In this document: piece by piece, positions 46,743-57,700 of the stretch
How positions within the stretch are numbered: position 1 is the first letter of the stretch
Layout of the letters: each line of letters begins with the position of its first letter
NCBI GenBank assembly: GCA_032718475.1
Contig: JAUCBJ010007004.1
Coordinates: forward strand, 1-64,000
Length of the DNA stretch: 64,000 nucleotides
Direction: 5' to 3'
From: Nemertoderma westbladi
Taxonomy: Eukaryota > Xenacoelomorpha > Nemertodermatida > Nemertodermatidae
Notes under the pieces: model-generated
What the model saw: only the letters and a program-made list of their open reading frames with translations
Databases searched by the model: none
What the model was told of the DNA's origin: nothing
Made by a program: the position numbers and the translations under genes

Positions 46743-49700
46743 GCAGCCAAGTATATGGGTCCTTAATCGAGGACCAAGGGCGTCCTTATCCCAGAACGAA
46801 GGGGGTCGTAGTTACAGGACCAGATTTGCCCTAGTAAGAGGGTCTATGCAGCTACAGGTGGCACCTCCTTTATGCTGCATGGAAGTGGCAAGTTTTCTTG
46901 ATCAATAACCTAGAATACCTGACCTGACCTGAGGTTACTTGTAAGAGAGAAGATCTTAAGATAGCCTACAAAGTTAAAACCGAACAACCAACAAGGTTGT
47001 TCGGTTAAAAACATTAACAAGGTTGAGAAAGCTAAGGACTATCTTAAATTGGCCTACAACATCAGACAGGAAAAGTACATACAGGATAAAATTGAAGCAA
47101 TTACAACTGCTCACATACAGCAACAATCAAGACTTACCTGGCAAACTGTGAATGAGAAATCTGGTCGGAAAAGTTGTGCAAAGGGGCGCCTCAAAGCCGA
47201 TAGTCCCGAAGAACGTGTGGGGAAGTGGAAAAATCACTTCAGCAACTTGCTTGGGCAGCCACCAAACATCGAGGTCAGCCCTACAAGGAAAATATCTATA
47301 GAGACAGGGGACTTCACACCTGCCGAACCCCAAAGAAGCATTAAAAGCATGTCCAATAATAAAGCGAGTGGATTAGATGAAATTCCAGCGGAGGTATGGA
47401 AAACAGGAGTGCTAAACAGACCATTATTGAATGTTTGCAACCGGATGTTAAAAGGGGAAAAGCCTCCACCAATTTGGACTAAAGGTCAACTAAAGCCTCT
47501 CCCCAAAAAAGGAGACCTCGGTATACCAACAAACTATCGTGGGATCTGTCTGCTTGTGGTAGCTGCCAAAATATACAATAAAATGATTCTATATAGGATT
47601 AGGCCTCACATAGAGAAACTGCTGCGTAAGAGCCAAAACGGATTTTGACCAAATAGATCAACAATAGTTCAGATACTTGCACTACGGAGACTGATTGAAG
47701 GAATTAAGTCAAATAATCTCCCAGCAATCATGACTTTTGTTGACTTCAATAAGGCATTCGACTCCATCCATAGAGGTAAAATGCTTGAAATCCTAAGAGA
47801 TTATGGAATACCAGAAGTAATTGTGGCTGGCATTGGATTGTTATATTGTGACACAGAAACACAGGTACTCTCACCAGATGGTGAAACAGGGTTTTTCTCA
47901 ATTCTGGCTGGCGTACTGCAAGGTGACACATTAGCACCATTACTATTTGTAATTGTGCTGGATTACGCAATGAGGACGGCCACAAAGGGTGAAAATCTGG
48001 GATTCACACTTCAAGAACGCAGAAGTAGTAGATATCCGGCAACTACAATCACAGACACCGACTTTGCGGATGACATCGCCCTGCTCTCTAATACGCTAGC
48101 AGATACACAACTCATGTCCTTCTCATCATGACTTATAAGTGTAGATGGAAACTTGACAACCAGTGATAATAATCAACTAAGGAAGGTTGACGACTTCCAG
48201 TACCTTGGATCATGGCATAGAGAGTAGCAAAAATGACATAGAAGTTAAGAAAGCAAAGGCTTGGGTAGCTCTATCAAAAATGGATACCATCTGGAAATCA
48301 GATCTCCCCAGGCACCTGAAGACTAAGTTCTTTCGAGCCACAGTGGAAAGTGTATTTTTATACGGGGGTGAGACCTGGACACTGACTAAATCACTTGAAC
48401 AACGAATTGATGGTTGCTACACAAGACTACTAAGGGCAGCCCTAAACATCAGCTGAAAACAACATATGACAAATGCCGAGCTTTATGGTACAATACCACC
48501 TGTATCAACCACCCTCCATAAACGCAGATTAAGATTCAGTGTGCACTGCTGGTGAAGTAAAGACGAGGTCATACCAGATCTACTTTTCTGGCAACCAACT
48601 CATAGAAAGCGTAGTCGTGGACGACCGGCCATAACATATATAGATCAACTTGAAAGGGATACTGAACTTGAGAGAATCGCGACGAGAAATTGCGACAACT
48701 ATGGAGAATCGGGAAGCCTGGAAGGATCTCAATTCCACTGTCCGAGTTCGCTCGACTTAGTAGTAGTATTCGTTATTCAAGTCAGTGTCCAGGTCTCACC
48801 CCCGTATAAAAATACAATTTCCACTGTGGCTCGAAATAACTTAAGATCTGATTTCCAGATGGTTTCCATTTTTGATAGAGCTACCCAAGCCTTTGCTTTC
48901 CTAACTTCTATGTCCTTTTTGCTACTCTCTATCCATGATCCCAGGTACTGGAAGTCGTCAACCTTCCTTAGTTGATTATTATCAATGGTTGTCAAGTTTC
49001 CATCAACATTAAAAGTCATGAATTCGGTCTTGGTAGCATTTATATACAATCCAACCTCATGAGCAGCCCTCTCCACTTTATTCAGTAGAAGTTGTGTATC
49101 TGCTAGCGTATTAGAGAGCAGGGCGATGTCATCCGCAAAGTCGGTGTCTGTGATTGTAGTTGCCGGATATCTACTACATACTTCTGCGTTCTTGAAGTGT
49201 GAATCCCAGATTTTCACCCTTTGTGGCCGTCCTCATTGCGTAATCCAGCACAATTACAAATAGTAATGGTGCTAATGTGTCACCTTGCAGTACGCCAGCC
49301 AGAATTGATAAAAACCCAGTTTCACCATCTGGTGAGAGTACCTGTGCTTCTGTGTCACAATATAACAATCCAATGCCAGCAACAATTACTTCTGGTATTC
49401 CATAATCTCTTAGGATTTCAACCAATTTACCTCTATGGATGGAGTCGAATGCCTTATTGAAGTCCACAAAAGTCATGACTGCGGGGAGATTATTTAACTT
49501 AATTCCTTCAATCAGTCTCCGTAGTGCAAGTATCTGAACTATTGTTGATCTATTTGGTCAAAATCCGTTTTGGCTCTTACGCAGTAGTTTCTCTATGTGA
49601 GGCCTAATCCTATATAGAATCATTTTATTGTATATTTTGGCAGCTACCACAATCAGACAGATCTCACGATAGTTTGTTGGTATACCGAAGTCTCCTTTCT

Positions 49701-49974
49701 TGGGGAGAGGCTTTAGTTGACCTTTAGTCCAAATTGGTGGTGGCTTTTCCCCTTTTAACATCCGGTTGCAAACATTCAATAATGGTCTGTTTAGCACTCC
49801 GGTTTTCCATACCTCCGCTGGGATTTCATCTAATCCACTCGCTTTATTATTGGACATGCTTTTAATGCTTTTTTGTAGTTCAGAAGGTGTGAAGTCCCCT
49901 GTTTCTATAGGTAGTGTCTTGTCATATATTTTCCTTGTAGGGCTGACCTCGATGTTGGGTGGCTGCCCAAGCAA

Positions 49975-50689
49975 CTATTTGTCTGTGCCATCTGTGTGGT
50001 CTGGTTGGTTAATCACTTCTGGCACGAAGGAAGCACACCACTGAGCTAAAACTTTCATTACGGGGGTTTACGGGGTAGCTGATTTGATTTCCGTTGCCAG
50101 TTTTACGGTTTGATGGAATCTAGTCTCTCTGTCGGTTGTCTGTCTTTCTTACAATTTGACGGACAGAACGTCATACGGAAAACAGCGATAACTCGAGAAC
50201 TAAAAGAGGTCTCGCTAAGCGGTTTTCAGATTTGAAATCCACATTAAAATTCTGCTATCGATTAAATAAAAAACAAATATTTGAAACTTTCACATTGATG
50301 GGGGGGGGGGGTGTGTACTCCCCCGTAAGGCCGTAACTGTACCCCAAATGCAATCCCCACCACATCAAGGGAAAGTGTACTGTAAAGCACATGCTGTGTA
50401 GGCCTACTGTATAAACAACATACATACACTACATATGCTTAAATAATATACAATACAATGTTAATTCAAAGTCCACTTTCAATTAGCTACTGTAGCACAC
50501 ACACCGTACATTAATTACAAGTAATTTATTGAGCCAGATGGGGTAAACAGTTAGTTGATTTGGTAATCATTGTACCTCTATCACTAGCCTACTGTTCCAT
50601 TCATTATGTGCTGTGGGTGTGGGGCTCATCTTGGGAGAATTGATATTTTACTCCAATCTACAATCTAATATTTTTTCAACAGAACATAC
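49975..50689. other. Intergenic, no gene seen
   Basis: Flank of the LINE nest with a 12-base G run at 50300-50311 and several 'taggccta'-type strings. No frame with family features. Confidence 0.5.
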
Positions 50690-50830
50690 ATGACTGTAAC
50701 ATGAAACATACATGACTGTAACATACATGACTGTAACATACATGACTGTAACATACATGACTGTAACATACATGACTGTAACATACATGACTGTAACATA
50801 CATGACTGTAACATACATGACTGTAACATT
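50690..50830. repeat. 15 bp minisatellite, small block
   Basis: Unit 'acatacatgactgta' repeated about nine times. It is the same unit as the large array after 51085, from which it is separated by a hairpin element and about 60 bp. Confidence 0.9.
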
Positions 50831-50887
50831 CATATGTGATAATTGAATGTACCGACATACTGACTAACAGGGGGTTGTGATGTATAT

Positions 50888-51084
50888 ATTAACTTTAAGG
50901 TAAACACTAGAGTCTTACACCCTTTAACTACAAAAAAAAACTTTTGTTTGTGTTTTTTGTTTGTTTTGTTTTGTGTTCCTTGATGGCCTTAGGGTCTGGA
51001 AGGTATTTTGGGCTTAATGTCCTGATTCTATATTTTTTTTGTAGTTAAAGGTTGTAAGACTCTAGTGTTTACCTTAAAGTTAAT
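50888..51084. mobile_element. Hairpin (MITE-like) element with long inverted ends
   Basis: 197 bp. The left arm from 'attaactttaaggtaaacac' pairs with the right arm ending 'gtttaccttaaagttaat' over about 50 bp with only one or two mismatches. The loop is T/G-rich. There is no ORF, so it would need a transposase in trans. It sits at the border of the satellite array. Confidence 0.7.
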
Positions 51085-52356
51085 GTAACATTCATGACTG
51101 TAACATACATGACTGTAACATACATGACTGTAACATTCATGACTGTAACATTCATGACTGTAACATACATCACTGTAACATACATGACTGTAACATGAAA
51201 CATACATGACTGTAACATGAAACATACATGACTGTAACATGAAACATACATGACTGTAACATGAAACATACATGACTGTAACATGAAACATACATGACTG
51301 TAACATACATGACTGTAACATACATGACTGTAACATACATGACTGTTACATACATGACTGTAACATACATGACTGTAACATACATGACTGTAACATGAAA
51401 CATACATGACTGTAACATACATGACTGTAACATGAAACATACATGACTGTAACATACATGACTGTAACATACATGACTGTAACATGAAACATACATGACT
51501 GTAACATACATGACTGTAACATACATGACTGTAACATGAAACATACATGACTGTAACATACATGACTGTAACATACATGACTGTAACATACATGACTGTA
51601 ACATGAAACATACATGACTGTAACATACATGACTGTAACATACATGACTGTAACATGAAACATACATGACTGTAACATGAAACATACATGACTGTAACAT
51701 ACATGACTGTAACATACATGACTGTAACATGAAACATACATGACTGTAACATACATGACTGTAACATACATGACTGTAACATGAAACATACATGACTGTA
51801 ACATGAAACATACATGACTGTAACATGAAACATACATGACTGTAACATGAAACATACATGACTGTAACATGAAACATACATGACTGTAACATGAAACATA
51901 CATGACTGTAACATACATGACTGTAACATACATGACTGTAACATGAAACATACATGACTGTAACATACATGACTGTAACATACATGACTGTAACATGAAA
52001 CATACATGACTGTAACATGAAACATACATGACTGTAACATACATGACTGTAACATACATGACTGTAACATGAAACATACATGACTGTAACATACATGACT
52101 GTAACATACATGACTGTAACATGAAACATACATGACTGTAACATGAAACATACATGACTGTAACATACATGACTGTAACATACATGACTGTAACATGAAA
52201 CATACATGACTGTAACATACATGACTGTAACATACATGACTGTAACATGAAACATACATGACTGTAACATGAAACATACATGACTGTAACATGAAACATA
52301 CATGACTGTAACATGAAACATACATGACTGTAACATGAAACATACATGACTGTAAC
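51085..52356. repeat. Satellite of 15 bp and 22 bp units with higher-order pattern
   Basis: The basic unit is 'acatacatgactgta'. A second form carries 7 more bases ('gaaacat' inserted). About seventy units occur. The order is not random: from about 51400 to 52250 the succession 22-15-15 recurs many times, with runs of 22-only units near 51180-51290, 51780-51900 and 52250-52350. All frames stay open, giving long meaningless translations (LQSCM, VTVMY). Confidence 0.95.
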
Positions 52357-52372
52357 TGTAACTGGATCATAT

Positions 52373-52855
52373 TTATCGCTGTTACACCCCGATAGGTGAC
52401 CAGGTGAATATCATGTCCGTCAGTATCACGACATTCCATTGAATTCCTGAACGACCAAAGAGCTCGTCTGACTGAAAGGGCCATATGCTATAAGCAAATA
52501 CAATAGAAAGAAAATTCGTTCATATACGATTTAGAATTAGTTATTGAGCCAGACCGCCAGATAGGGTGATATGGTAATAGATCAGCAATAGGTTGATAGA
52601 TAATTAGGTAATGTTTATATAGCTATCACTACTGTAGCTCTAGTGGGGACTGCAGCAACAAACAAGAATTAGAATTATATAAATTATTGACTGAAACAAC
52701 TATCAGCGGAGGTCATCAACCCCTAACATACAGCTGTTTAATTCATAACCGATAATCCCTTGACGATCCACAAATTTGGTTTAGTCTGCGATCTACGTAT
52801 TTTCGGCCTGTAGCTACTAGATCCATCAGCTGTAGTTATCAATTCAATCGAGACA
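52373..52855. other. Intergenic, no gene seen
   Basis: Unique-looking AT-rich DNA after the satellite. No frame with features. Confidence 0.4.
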
Positions 52856-52936
52856 GGGGGGGGGGGGGGAATCTCGACGAAAAACCCGCCTTGGCGAATT
52901 AATATCCCGCCTCAATGTTAAATTCTCAATTTAGTG
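52856..52936 (-). repeat. Inverted copy of the C-run repeat at 12275-12364
   Basis: Begins with 14 G (52856-52869) and continues with 'aaacccgccttggcgaatta', the reverse complement of the copy at 12275-12364. Confidence 0.8.
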
Positions 52937-54527
52937 GTACAGTGGTACAGTGGCTTTAGGTTACAGTGGTACGTTATTTTAACCCAAAACAATAAACTAA
53001 ACACAATAGAACACGTTACAGTTTTATTTTTGAGAGTAATCATCTGTTATTTGCGTCCATTTTTCCCTGGAGAGGAATGACTTTTTATTGCGTCCAGTCC
53101 CCCCCCCCCCCCCCCCCCCCCCCCCTATCTGATTTAATCAGATTTGATGACAAAATTATAACTTTTGACTTAATGAATATCATAAATGATTTATAAGGGA
53201 AACAAACATACAGTAGTTAATGAAATGAAAATTATGGCACAATTATTGCACAAAAAAGCTCAAAAGGAAATTTAAGTTAACACTCTATATTACGACCATT
53301 ATATTTCTTACTGAGAATCTAGTTAGAGGAGGAGAAGAGGACACATCAAAAGAAACACAGGATGCTATTAAATATATCGATTGAAGCTTTATAGTTTTAT
53401 TTTTTAGTAAATAAAAGAATGACCAGTGTTTATTCATATATGTAGTTGTTAGCAGTTACAGAGTAACCAGACATCTCTACCGGGTCCCAGAACACTCTAG
53501 TAGATTCCGTTTGCCGACTCTGTTCTACTCGGTCCACGGTCCAATGTTTGGTCTGGCGAGGGAACTATGAGATCAAACTCTTCCATTTCCTGACCATAAA
53601 CTCGTTCAATTCTATAAAACAATAAACACGAAACAGCCACTTAAGCCGAAATCAAATATAATTCTATCACATCAAAAACGGTGAAGAAAGACAATAAAAT
53701 TATGGAAAATACATAAAATATTTAAAAAAAAATTCCGTCAAATATAAAGATAATTAGAAATACATTTTTCCACAATCAAACATTGGGTTTTTGGGACAGT
53801 AGGTAGAGGTACCCTAATCTATATGAAATAAATACCATGAAAAAGACAATATAAACTACTGAACATAGAACTTATGAGTAAAGTATCACTTTATTGTGCT
53901 TATCATGGTTGGTTGTTTGTTACGAAAGTTAGTGGTGAGTGAAAAGTGCAGCAAAGCTGAGTGATCCGAACACAAATAATTAAATAGTAACAATATACAG
54001 TAGATAAAGATAAGTAGCTGAGATAGTAACACCGTAGTTGACGGTGGCTATGAAACTAGAGCCTTATAGTGAAGTTATAATGATTTATTTTCGTATCTTC
54101 AATTAATTGCACAATGATAAATATATATCATGTAAGGAGATAATAATTATCATTTTTAATAGTAGGTTCGGATCCCGAAAAGGGGCAGAGTCCTCTCGTG
54201 TTGACCCCACGTGTTGTGTTACTATGGTAACAACTAATCATATTTGCGATGACAAGTAAAGAAAGAACCAAAAATTTGCGGGAATTTAAAATTATGTGTT
54301 TTTCAAGATTGCCTGTTCAAGTTTTTTACCACTTAATATGGATTCACATTAACTCAACACATTCACATGCACAGTACATTTCAACATCATGACTTAGCCC
54401 GATCAGTTAAGGTGGTTTCTCAATTTGTTCCGATCTTACCGTATAAAGATATTTGTTTGTATTAGCCAATGATCATTGGTTCACGGCGTATTTCACACTG
54501 AAATTAAAATAAATTATAAATAATGTA
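52937..54527. other. 3' flank of the polycystin gene, no gene seen
   Basis: AT-rich DNA with a homopolymer C run of 27 bases at 53099-53125. No coding frame with features. It probably includes the 3' UTR of the minus-strand polycystin gene close to 54528. Confidence 0.5.
53099..53125. repeat. Homopolymer C tract, 27 bases
   Basis: The longest of the C/G runs in the window, after 'gcgtccagt', similar to the 'gcgtcgagtt' that precedes the run at 12341. Confidence 0.9.
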
Positions 54528-54731
54528 TTAGACTAACGCGTCCACCAGTTTGTATACTTTGTCGGGGAATTCTTCCACACGCTCCTTCAGTTCTTCTGTA
54601 GTAAAATTTCCGGAGTCTTTCTTAACCTTTGGAAATATCCTTCGTGGGCGAACCATTGAGACAAACTTGCCAAATCGATTCATAATGAAATTAACTATAT
54701 TGTACTCGTTAATAACCGGGTTGCCTTTCAC
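54528..54731 (-). CDS. Polycystin-1-like, last exon (cytoplasmic tail)
   Basis: 68 codons including the stop: VKGNPVINEYNIVNFIMNRF and a basic patch (RPRRIFPKVKK). The acceptor reads 'cccaaaag|gtg' after a T-rich tract. Short tail, no coiled coil of the polycystin-2 type. Confidence 0.75.
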   Translation of the reverse strand: MKGNPVINEYNIVNFIMNRFGKFVSMVRPRRIFPKVKKDSGNFTTEELKERVEEFPDKVYKLVDALV

Positions 54732-57700
54732 CTTTTGGGTATAAATAATAACAATAACAGTTGGATTTAATAATGAAAGAAAAGTAACGAACTGCAAATC
54801 TGAACAATGAAGATGTATTTAGTGCAGCAATAATCAATGTGGAAAATATCCCACCCTAAGATTCGAAGTTTGAATCTAAAATTCTGAAAGCCCCTTAGCA
54901 TCCTTAAACATAAAAAAACACAAATTTCTGAATTTTTTATCGCATTTATGGAGAAACAAACATGAGCTTAGATATTACAAAATATTATATCGTTTAGAGG
55001 GTAAAAATGGTACCGGTATTAAACTTACCACGCTAATACTCTCGTTAAGGATAGCAACAAATAAGTTGATGACAATAACGTTCATTGTGAATGTGTAGAG
55101 CAAGAAGAATGTTCTACCGATATCCGGGGTAACGTAAGCCATTTCATTGAATTCAAATTTACCTGCAAATTAAATTAATTTACAACTTCCAGTTTCAGAC
55201 ACACCAAGTGAGTTAAGGAAATACAGGCTAGCTGTTATTAAGGAAAGCCACACGATGACTGTGTACTGCTCTTACCATCAGGTACGGTGCTGAGGAAGAA
55301 GGACTGGCTCTTACCAAGTAGGGTGCTGAGGAAGATGGACTGGCTCTTACCAAGTAGGGTGCTGAGGAAGATGGACTGGCTCTTACCAAGTAGGGTGCTG
55401 AGGAAGATGGACTGGCTCTTACCAAGTAGGGTGCTGAGGAAGATGGACTGGCTCTTACCAAGTAGGGTGCTGAGGAAGATGAACTGGCTCTTACCAAGTA
55501 GGGTGCTGAGGAAGATGGACTGGCTCTTACCAAGTAGGGTGCTGAGGAAGATGAACTGGCTCTTACCAAGTAGGGTGCTGAGGAAGATGAACTGGCTCTT
55601 ACCAAGTAGGGTGCTGAGGAAGATGAACTGGCTCTTACCAAGTAGGGTGCTGAGGAAGATGGACTGGCTCTTACCAAGTAGGGTGCTGAGGAAGATGAAC
55701 TGGCTCTTACCAAGTAGGGTGCTGAGGAAGAAGGACTAGTTCTTACCAAGTAAATTGATAATAAGGCTCCGTAATGGCCCATACCAAATGGGGGCTAAGA
55801 GTATTTTCACTTACCGAGTAAGGTGCTAAGAACACTATGTATTTGCTCTTACCAAGTAGAGGTGCTAGAGGAAAGACTCTTTTATTCGTTCCTACCAAGT
55901 AAGGTGCTAAGAAGACTGTACATTTGCTCTTACCAAGTAAGGTGCTTAGAAGGCTTTGGGCGCAGGCTGGTATTGTGTGGAACCGCAGAAGACGCCCCAT
56001 GAACAACAGGTAGGCAACGGCCCAGAATCCAGCGAATATGATAAAGAACCACAAAGCAAAACCGACTGCCTCGTGACTCACATGGGATAAAGTTCGAGAC
56101 AACATGGTAATACGGGCGTTGAACTGAACAAAAAAACAACAGACAAGAAGTAAATAAAATTACAAACAAATTTATTACCAAATATTAGGTGTGCAAAAGT
56201 GTCGTAAATATAAAGTTACTGAGGCAACTGAATGATTTCTTCATAACCACCACCCAATGTTGAGCTCTCTGAGTCTCACGGTAGTGTCAAAATAATATAA
56301 AGCATGCCATGTGATCTAGGGTAGTAGACTTGTCGTGAGTTGTTTGAGCATAGATGACAAGCGGAGTTTGTTGTTAACCCGTATATTTACGGACAAAGGG
56401 GTTCAAATAGTTCTTGATCTTAGGGAAAAACTCCGCAGGTTTCGTTTTTAACTTCCGCATAATATTGTTAATAAGGGAAGCAGGACAATTCGGTCCCGGA
56501 CAATTCGGTCCCGGACAATTCGGTCCTAGGACAATTCGGTCCCGGACAATACGGTCCCGGACAATTCGGTCCCATTTTTTAGTGTTTTGGAACCGAATTG
56601 TCCGGGACCGAATTGTCCGGGACCGAATTGTCCTACATCCGTTAATAAGCAGTATAATAGTAAATAAATAATAGTAAATTGGCGTAGAAGCTTGAAAATC
56701 CAATAATATAGAGTTAATTGTATTTTATTTATTTATCGAGCACGTTAAGTAAAAACCTTACCGGTAGGTATGTCAGTGCCAAAGTATGTAAAAAACTAAA
56801 AAGCAACAAGACCTAGACGTTGCATGCAATCAGTGATCAGCTGACAGCAGCCAGCTGATCGGTATGTTTCGCTACTACCGGTAAGGTTTTTACTTAACGT
56901 GCTTGATAAATAAATTAAATACAATTAACTCTTTATAATAGTAAATATAATGCAGATAGATAACTAGCTAATGCCCCAAGGCCAGGCTTGTGCGGGGCAG
57001 TGGCACCACACAGGTTGAAAAATATAAGTCAATCTTTCTTCGTAATAATTATGGACATGGATGCGATTACTGCAGCAATGAATCAACAATTAAAGTACAA
57101 AGGGCTTGCATTGGGGCAGCTAACATGGTTAATGTATGTGCTAACTTATGTAAGCTCTAATTAGCTGTTGCCTGGCTATTCATCTCATTAAGTAGCAGCA
57201 GTGATATGTTACTAATCGATGTACTTAGCTTTCCCTTAACAAGACTCTGCTACTTACAATATTAGGGGTTCACCTAGTGATTAACACCTGTACATCTCTA
57301 TACACAATGGATAAACAATATAATACACTGTATGACAATATTATAGATTGCGCAACACGTGATTACGTCTGATTGGTCGCGAGGCCCTATTACTACCTTG
57401 ACTTTGTTAGGTAGTAATCCCATTTCAAGTTAGTACTAATACACAGCGATTTCTATTTTCCAGATGTTATTAATGTCTTCCTTGGAATAAAAAGTGTTCA
57501 GTACGTAACACCATAGAAAAACCTCTGGGAAGAGGGAAAAAGAGAAACCGGGTGAGGGGTGCTTTGGGTCCGTTAGGATCCAAAATATAGCCTCGAAAAA
57601 TAATACAATCAAAAATAATAGTAACCAAAATGTAGTACATAAAATAGAAAATTTTAGTCGTTTCTTATGCTAAAATACTTAACAGAGAAAAATAGTGGTG

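Larger units (their letters stand above)
42471..46928 (-). mobile_element. LINE A, third level
   Basis: Flanked by 'ctgaggttact' at 42460-42470 and 46929-46939. On the minus strand: 5' region to 44700, start of the endonuclease (RLASVNTLTLGSPMRQGELT, then VGVQEHR), an internal deletion of most of the endonuclease near 44525, then reverse transcriptase (SGVDGVPPEVFK; DFFKAFDSVSR; GVLQGDTLASFLF; LDFPDDLG, where Pro replaces the usual Ala of FADD) and the C-terminal tail. The pieces lie in several frames. It matches the truncated copy at 6294-7227. Confidence 0.82.
40914..48767 (+). mobile_element. LINE B, second level, near full length
   Basis: Flanked by 'attcgttattc' at 40903-40913 and 48768-48778. 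Its own sequence is 40914-42470 and 46929-48767. The first part encodes an AP endonuclease: IICIQEHRI, GGVGILLSP and VIAGDLNAQIG are visible at 41523-42000, followed by a frameshift. The second part encodes reverse transcriptase: NKASGLDEIPAEVWK, DFNKAFDSIHRGK, GVLQGDTLAPLLF and DFADDIALLSN. It ends in an AGT-triplet tail. Stops and frameshifts make it inactive. A short 'ggcggaaggtaatcaaccaa' duplication lies in its 5' region (41166 and 41209). Confidence 0.82.
40553..49974 (-). mobile_element. LINE B', outermost level of the LINE nest
   Basis: Its own sequence is 40553-40913 (3' end with AGT tail) and 48779-49974 (RT part), separated by a LINE B insertion. The two pieces are contiguous in family sequence: the junction 'accatcaattcg...ttcaagt' is uninterrupted in the separate copy at 9105-9150. 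The RT part has GVLQGDTLAPLLF and DFADDIALLSN. The copy is 5'-truncated near 49974 and has an in-frame TGA after QNGF, shared with LINE B. Confidence 0.8.

Noticed and set aside
46929-49974. Inverted LINE pair produced by twin priming
   Set aside because: The facing copies are better explained by LINE B inserting into LINE B': the 11 bp duplication attcgttattc lies at 40903 and 48768, and the B' pieces are contiguous in the family sequence.
50690-52356. CRISPR-like array
   Set aside because: The units are contiguous without unique spacers, and the context is an animal genome with spliced genes.
51069-52484. Long overlapping open frames (471, 388 and 333 codons) across the satellite
   Set aside because: They arise because the 15 and 22 bp units contain no stop in these frames. 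The translations are only cycling VTVMY/LQSCM strings in three frames.
55228-55782. Open frames on both strands over the 36 bp array
   Set aside because: Unit length is a multiple of three, so frames stay open by necessity. The array is intronic, between two well-phased polycystin exons.
56374-56703. Repetitive QFGPGQFGP/RTIRS frames
   Set aside because: These are by-products of the inverted 15 bp repeat in an intron.
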